DNA of 64,000 nucleotides from Paenilisteria portnoyi (lineage in GTDB: Bacteria > Bacillota > Bacilli > Lactobacillales > Listeriaceae), in assembly GCF_014322795.1 (NCBI RefSeq), contig NZ_JAASTT010000007.1, positions 62,001 to 126,000 of the forward strand, in the 5' to 3' direction. A model generated the notes under the pieces. The model was not told where the DNA came from. It did no database searches and saw only the letters and a program-made list of their open reading frames with translations. Numbering within the stretch: position 1 is the stretch's first letter; every line of letters begins with the position of its first letter. Position numbers and translations under genes: made by a program. Below, one piece after another: positions 61,012 to 64,000 of the stretch.

Positions 61012-61260
61012 TTGGATATTTTAGAAGCTAAGGAAATTATAGAGAATGAGGGATTGCAGAATTATTGCTTTTTTTGTGGTAATGAGCAGAAAGCTGATAT
61101 TGTAGTTATAAATAAATCTGATAGCTATTGGATAGTTTATACAAATAGTGAGAGAGCAGCGAAGACGAGTGAGAAGCGCTATGAAAACGAGAGCGATGCC
61201 TTAGAGGATTTTATTAAGAGGCTGCGTGGTGATAAAGCTTATAGAAGTTATTTAGCTTAA
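61012..61260 (+). CDS. Candidate immunity protein for LXG-TNT toxin 2 (Imm59-like)
   Basis: An 82-residue protein that starts at TTG behind AGGAGG. It contains IVYTNSERAAKTSEKRYEN followed by DALEDFIKRLRGDKAYRSYL, which aligns with the C-terminal half of the locus 1 immunity candidate. The N-terminal half (LQNYCFFCGNEQKADIVV) includes a Cys pair not found in the other. TTG starts limit translation. It is cytosolic and acidic, as expected for a TNT inhibitor. Confidence 0.65.
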   Translation: MDILEAKEIIENEGLQNYCFFCGNEQKADIVVINKSDSYWIVYTNSERAAKTSEKRYENESDALEDFIKRLRGDKAYRSYLA

Positions 61261-61271
61261 CTATATTAGCC

Positions 61272-61306
61272 ACTCCTTCTCAATTACGTGTTGATTGAGA
61301 AGGAGT
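61272..61306. other. Inverted repeat after LXG operon 2
   Basis: A perfect 13-bp inverted repeat, ACTCCTTCTCAAT and ATTGAGAAGGAGT, with a nine-base loop. No T tail follows on the plus strand, so it may be weak as a terminator. Confidence 0.6.
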
Positions 61307-61371
61307 ATGGGGCAGAAAAGGGGCAGAACTACATACCTTTATATACTTTCGTGTACTTTTCATTTGTGAAA
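61289..61371 (+). other. Possible tyrosine-integrase C-terminal remnant
   Basis: The plus-strand frame reads VLIEKEYGAEKGQNYIPLYT and ends FVYFSFVK-stop. GA-x-x-GQN in a repeat of GGGGCAGAA is a pattern I associate with the last residues of phage-type tyrosine integrases. There is no start or catalytic motif, so this can only be a remnant or chance. Confidence 0.25.
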
Positions 61372-61581
61372 TAAAACTTAGAAATGTAGCAATACGAATG
61401 CGTATACTCTTGTATAATGTGAAATACTTATCGGCACGCATAATGGATGGTTGAAGTATACGCTCGGTATGCAATACGGGTATTTGCCTAACAGTAAGGT
61501 TTATTTAAGGAAGAAATAGCCCTGTTGACGAAAATAACGAAAAAAGGCAAACTATTAACCTTGATAGTGCTTGGTTAATCG

Positions 61582-61622
61582 AAAGGCTCACCAGTTAATA
61601 ATATTGGTGAGCCTTTTTTTAT
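61582..61622 (+). terminator. Intrinsic terminator in the LXG 2 to fbp gap
   Basis: AAAGGCTCACCA pairs with TGGTGAGCCTTT around an 11-base loop with TTTTTTTT after it. No gene ends close to it on the plus strand, so it may close a lost gene or a small RNA. Confidence 0.8.
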
Positions 61623-61688
61623 TTATATAATCCATCTTTGCCCCTAGTCCGCCCCTAATAATTTGTTTTTATAGTCAAATGTAGTCAT
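61622..61688. repeat. Degenerate tail motif shared by both LXG loci, copy 2
   Basis: GTCCGCCCCTAATAATTTG followed by ATAGTCAAATGTAGTCA matches the block at 15411-15451. The minus strand reads MTTFDYKNKLLGAD-stop. The same relative position after each LXG operon points to a common origin. Confidence 0.55.
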
Positions 61689-61841
61689 GTGTTAAAAAAT
61701 ACAAAAAAACTTTAAATGTTACTGTACCAACAATTGCACTTTTATAGTGACCACATAGGCAATTAGATGTTACAATAACAACTTGTGTCAGTTTTGTCGT
61801 TATACAGATTTAAAGGAAAATGAAGCTAGAAAAATTTAAGG

Positions 61842-61910
61842 GTGGTATTAACGGCACTTTTGATTAATATTATCGTGCTGGGAATAATTATAGTCGGGGT
61901 TATCGGATGA
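61842..61910 (+). other. Tiny hydrophobic open frame
   Basis: A GTG-initiated 22-codon frame reads VVLTALLINIIVLGIIIVGV and two more residues. It resembles the membrane-spanning peptides of type I toxin loci, but the start overlaps the only AAGGGTG site, so translation is doubtful. The remaining sequence from 61689 to 61964 shows no gene. Confidence 0.2.
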
Positions 61911-61964
61911 TTGATAATGTTTTTTATAAGATTCGCAAAGAGGAAATGATACGATGATTCAGTA

Positions 61965-62001
61965 AAAATAGGAGCGCACCAAGAAATGGGTTGCTCCTAT
62001 T
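61965..62001 (-). terminator. Terminator of fbp
   Basis: AATAGGAGC and GCTCCTATT form the stem, with ACC/GGG-type inner pairs. Read on the minus strand it ends in TATTTTTA just after the fbp stop. Confidence 0.78.
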
Positions 62002-62008
62002 CATGCTT

Positions 62009-63976
62009 CTATCTGGCTCCATGCCGTTCTTTAATCAAACCTTGCCGATACGCGCCCAGCAAGCATTTTAACTCATCAATTTGCTGTAATAAATCCTTCC
62101 CAATATCTGTATCACGAACGAGTTTCCGCTCGGTTTCGGTCTCAATCACCTGACGTGTCGAGAGAATATCGGTTTCCTCCTGAATCGCGTCCTCTGTCGA
62201 AGTAAACGGCTGATGGGAAACGAGTTGCAGCCCAAAAGAATTGTAGAGTAGCGTATAGCCAGCCAGACCTGTTGTTTTCTGGTAAGCGGGAGAGAAACCA
62301 CCATCAATAACAAGCATCTTGCCGCCTGCCTTAATTGGGCTCTCACCTTTACCTTCTTTGACCGGCGTATGGCCGTTAATAATATGGCCGCTGGAATCTA
62401 AGTCGAATTCGGCCAGAATCTGATGGCAAATCTGCTCCTCGTTTCGCAGTTTATAATACGCATTCTTCTCCTCCACATGTGTCTCTTTATCCTCCACAAA
62501 ATAACGCTCAAACGTCGTCATTTCACTTTTTCCGAATAAGGAAGAGGCGGCGCCGGTCCATAAATACCATACGATATCAAGCGCATATTTCTTTTCTGGC
62601 GTTCCACTTGTCCGGAAATAGCCTTCTCGCGCGATTTGTTCAAATTGTTCTAGCAATGCCCGCCCAGCGTATTTCTGTCCTTTTAGCGTCATCTCCATAA
62701 AACTACCATCTTCGTTCAGCGGAATACAGCCGTGATACAGCAGATTGCTATTGTAAGTCAGAACCATGCTTCCTTTCGCGTACAAAAACGAAACGTGGCG
62801 CTGCAATTTTTCACAATTTTTAAAAGAGGAGACGAGTTTGTCGATTAGTTCGTGTTCTGCAGACGTGAGGGCGTATGGATTAGTTGGATCAATCGTTGGA
62901 AAATGGTGATCTTTGAGCGGATATGTTTTCCCTTTAATCGTCACGGTTCCAGCTTTGTAATCAATCATGTCGAGTAAAAGTCGATGCGCCATCTCGAATT
63001 CTGGGTGGCGCGCGATGATTTCGCCCTCAAGTTTGAACTGAATCACGGTAATCGCTTTATGCATCCGCGCAATCTGATTAATCTCGGTCGTACTTTGCTC
63101 CGTAATCGCGGTTTTCTGAGGTAAGAAAGCGGTACACGGATCTTCACCATAATTTACCTCGGCGAAAAGGGCAAGCGGACGGATCGAGATGCCATAGCTA
63201 TCTTCAATAATATCCAGATTCAAATATCGACTCGAAATCCGCAACACATTGGCTAAACAAACGCGCGAACCACTCGCAGCACCCATCCAGAGCATATCGT
63301 GATTGCCCCACTGAAAATCGAGAGAATGGTAGCCCATCAAAGAATCCATAATTTTATCAGGATAAGGACCGCGATCATAGACGTCGCCAACAATATGTAA
63401 ATGGTCCACAACGAGGCGCTGAATCAGCCGGGCGAGCGCACTAATGAACTCAGCGGCACGGTCAAGCGCGATAATACTCGTGATAATTTCCTGATAATAG
63501 AGCGATTTATCCATCACGAGATGATTTTCATGCAGTAATTCTTGCAAAATATATTCAAAATCGGCAGGCATTGCTTTGCGCACCTTGGAGCGGGTATACT
63601 TAGAAGAGACGTGGACGCAGAGCTCGATCAATTGGAAAAGAGTACTGCGATACCACAAATCAAGATTCTCCGTTGTGTCTGAAATCAGATCTAGTTTCTG
63701 CTCTGGGTAGTAGATTAAAGTCGCCAAACTGTTAATCTCGGCGTCCGTCAGTCGGTTGCCAAATACATCGTGAATTTTGCGTTTGACAACACCCGAACCG
63801 TTGCGGATGACCTGCTCAAAAGCCTCATATTCCCCGTGTAAATCACTTAAAAAATGCTCCGTGCCTTTTGGTAAGTTCAGGATTGCCTCTAAATTAATGA
63901 TTTCTGTGGCGGTGCTTGCGATGGTCGGATAGTTACGAGACAACAAACGTAAATACTTGAATTGGTCTGCTTGCAT
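62009..63976 (-). CDS. fbp: Fructose-1,6-bisphosphatase, class III
   Basis: The 655-residue protein is the firmicute-specific Mn2+-dependent FBPase. Metallophosphatase motifs are spread widely as in this class: [14 protein letters not shown] (~40), [20 protein letters not shown] (~193), [13 protein letters not shown] (~220) and [20 protein letters not shown] (~545). It hydrolyses fructose-1,6-bisphosphate in gluconeogenesis and in B. subtilis is stabilised by phosphoenolpyruvate. The ATG is near the window edge behind AGGGAGGAATTAT, so the gene is complete. Lactate from the lut operon would feed this step. Confidence 0.93.
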   Translation of the reverse strand: MQADQFKYLRLLSRNYPTIASTATEIINLEAILNLPKGTEHFLSDLHGEYEAFEQVIRNGSGVVKRKIHDVFGNRLTDAEINSLATLIYYPEQKLDLISDTTENLDLWYRSTLFQLIELCVHVSSKYTRSKVRKAMPADFEYILQELLHENHLVMDKSLYYQEIITSIIALDRAAEFISALARLIQRLVVDHLHIVGDVYDRGPYPDKIMDSLMGYHSLDFQWGNHDMLWMGAASGSRVCLANVLRISSRYLNLDIIEDSYGISIRPLALFAEVNYGEDPCTAFLPQKTAITEQSTTEINQIARMHKAITVIQFKLEGEIIARHPEFEMAHRLLLDMIDYKAGTVTIKGKTYPLKDHHFPTIDPTNPYALTSAEHELIDKLVSSFKNCEKLQRHVSFLYAKGSMVLTYNSNLLYHGCIPLNEDGSFMEMTLKGQKYAGRALLEQFEQIAREGYFRTSGTPEKKYALDIVWYLWTGAASSLFGKSEMTTFERYFVEDKETHVEEKNAYYKLRNEEQICHQILAEFDLDSSGHIINGHTPVKEGKGESPIKAGGKMLVIDGGFSPAYQKTTGLAGYTLLYNSFGLQLVSHQPFTSTEDAIQEETDILSTRQVIETETERKLVRDTDIGKDLLQQIDELKCLLGAYRQGLIKERHGAR

Positions 63977-64000
63977 AAATATAATTCCTCCCTTTATAAA

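Noticed and set aside
58869..61260. Intact prophage or ICE around LXG locus 2
   Set aside because: No integrase, structural, replication or conjugation gene is present; only possible remnants at the edges.
1..64000. tRNA or rRNA genes
   Set aside because: I looked for clover-leaf segments and conserved rRNA stretches in the intergenic gaps and saw none; a tRNA scan was not possible, so this is by eye only.

Overview
The window reads as Listeria chromosome, most likely a sensu lato species rather than L. monocytogenes itself. The evidence is a block from about 17.7 to 29.2 kb that carries anrAB, hemQ, manA, pta, pdxTS and pdxR. To my knowledge the same gene set sits at lmo2100-lmo2115 in L. 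monocytogenes. A ywdI/ywdK-type pair, a NrdR-controlled nrdAB-flavodoxin-thioredoxin operon and a firmicute class III FBPase agree with this. No rRNA, tRNA, CRISPR array or intact insertion sequence was seen.

Layout. 0-12.3 kb is housekeeping: a VOC enzyme end, a CorA channel, two tandem GntR-like regulators, GNAT and DUF975 proteins, a PrpE-like phosphatase, a luciferase-like oxidoreductase, an LCP ligase, DUF420, pyridoxine kinase, a Cof-type HAD phosphatase, DoxX, maltose acetyltransferase and YwdI/YwdK proteins. 12.3-17.2 kb is an accessory island. It holds an LXG polymorphic-toxin operon with a C-terminal TNT (NADase-type) domain, its helical partners and immunity candidates, bounded by a perfect 71-bp direct repeat, followed by an AT-rich secreted protein and a VanZ-like protein. 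17.2-29.2 kb covers frataxin-like Fra, an AnrAB antimicrobial-peptide transporter, coproheme decarboxylase, mannose-6-phosphate isomerase, a nitroreductase, a pseudouridine synthase, Pta, and PLP synthase (pdxST) divergent from its MocR regulator pdxR. 29.2-36.2 kb has two YxeA proteins, a MATE pump and the ribonucleotide reductase operon. 36.2-41.6 kb is a complete mannitol operon (mtlARFD). 41.6-45.4 kb has a MazG-like hydrolase, a divergent MreB-like actin, a 59-residue membrane peptide, a PfoR-like permease and a repeat-rich non-coding stretch. 45.5-58.4 kb has a GNAT, the YhaPQ ABC exporter, an Mga-like and a GntR-like regulator, the lutABC lactate operon, a Crp/Fnr regulator, an Exp7-like P-type ATPase and aspartokinase. 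58.4-62 kb is a second island with a LysM-domain remnant and a second LXG-TNT operon. The last gene is fbp.

How the genes work together. The two LXG loci share almost identical 5' halves (two helical partners plus the LXG N-terminus) in the same orientation about 46 kb apart. They diverge in the toxin C-termini and immunity genes. This is the usual way a type VII-secreted toxin varies its warhead, and here both warheads are TNT-type. The other notable non-coding content is a palindromic intergenic repeat family (one copy next to anrA, two between pdxS and pdxR), a 21-bp perfect inverted repeat between nrdA and nrdB, and a pair of related hairpins near 45 kb.

Limits. Family calls come from reading motifs by eye. 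Names such as Imm59-like, CsbD-like and Exp7-like are tentative, and no database search was possible.
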